6,248 nt of DNA from Elusimicrobiota bacterium (lineage in GTDB: Bacteria > Elusimicrobiota > Elusimicrobia > UBA1565 > UBA9628): contig JAGWMT010000191.1 of NCBI GenBank assembly GCA_028871595.1, positions 1-6,248 on the forward strand. Direction: 5' to 3'. Shown piece after piece: positions 6,168 to 6,248 of the stretch (positions are counted from its first letter, which is position 1; every line of letters starts with the position of its first letter). Position numbers and translations under genes: made by a program. Below the pieces are notes generated by a model, which saw nothing but the letters and a program-made list of their open reading frames with translations, was not told where the DNA came from and did no database searches.

Positions 6168-6188
6168 CGCGGCCGTCGGGGTGCATCA

Positions 6189-6194
6189 TATAAT
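6189..6194 (+). promoter_or_regulatory. -10 element before the terminal reading frame (leaderless geometry)
   Basis: A perfect TATAAT lies in the 34-base gap after the membrane-protein gene and is separated by seven bases (GACGCCC) from ATG at 6202. The spacing is the same as for rpmH and acs. No good -35 and no Shine-Dalgarno are visible, and no terminator hairpin separates it from the upstream gene. Confidence 0.55.
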
Positions 6195-6201
6195 GACGCC
6201 C

Positions 6202-6248
6202 ATGTCTCCGCGCGCCCTGATCGCCGCTTTGCGCTCCGGTGTTTCCCG
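6202..6248 (+). CDS. Start of an unidentified gene, truncated by the window edge
   Basis: An ATG at 6202 opens a frame that stays open to the window end, giving MSPRALIAALRSGVS. Fifteen residues are too few to identify it. The support is positional: it follows a perfect TATAAT at the seven-base distance seen before rpmH and acs, and it lies 34 bases after the previous stop on the same strand. The frame could be spurious. Confidence 0.45.
   Translation, partial: MSPRALIAALRSGVS

Noticed and set aside
4592..6193. A 533-codon plus-strand frame overlapping the membrane-protein gene
   Set aside because: The product is dominated by Arg, Gly and Pro with no domain pattern. The competing frame has a Shine-Dalgarno, membrane segments and a recognisable beta-sandwich.
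1..6248. CRISPR array, tRNA genes, insertion sequences
   Set aside because: No regularly spaced direct repeats, no cloverleaf or GGTTCRANYC-type signature, and no transposase or terminal inverted repeats were seen on either strand.

Overview
The window looks like ordinary bacterial chromosome with moderately high GC. It carries bacterial ribosomal protein L34 and the start of the RNase P protein. The codon choice in the acs half is strongly GC-biased. I cannot place the organism confidently. A signal peptide and small periplasmic-type TPR proteins suggest a diderm, and an uncultured, GC-rich lineage is a guess only.

Layout, left to right. On the minus strand, 1-212 holds the tail of the classic rpmH-rnpA pair: L34 complete, RNase P protein cut off by the window edge. 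Next is a minus-strand run of tightly overlapped reading frames (286-2578). It starts from one well-formed sigma70-like promoter and reads, in transcription order: a secreted TPR protein; its in-frame continuation after a single TGA, ending in two membrane segments and a domain that looks like a polymorphic-toxin tip; a 99-residue protein resembling EF-Tu domain 3, starting on an ATGA overlap; and a C-terminal fragment of a family 16 glycoside hydrolase without its catalytic motif. This block looks less GC-rich than the right half and carries two apparently damaged genes, so it reads as accessory DNA between housekeeping genes.

From 2674 the plus strand carries acs (AMP-forming acetyl-CoA synthetase, full length, all key residues present). 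Two bases later follows a polytopic membrane protein of unknown function with a C-terminal carboxypeptidase-regulatory-like beta-sandwich. A new reading frame opens at 6202 and runs off the end.

The most interesting cross-cutting signal is regulatory. The presumed first genes rpmH, acs and the terminal reading frame share one architecture: a -10 hexamer (TATAAT, TATTCT, TATAAT), exactly seven bases, then ATG, with no Shine-Dalgarno sequence. That is the geometry expected of leaderless mRNAs. By contrast the TPR gene and the membrane-protein gene have clear Shine-Dalgarno sequences. The other points worth checking are the in-frame TGA, the possible toxin/partner pair, and a ten-cytosine tract near the start of acs.
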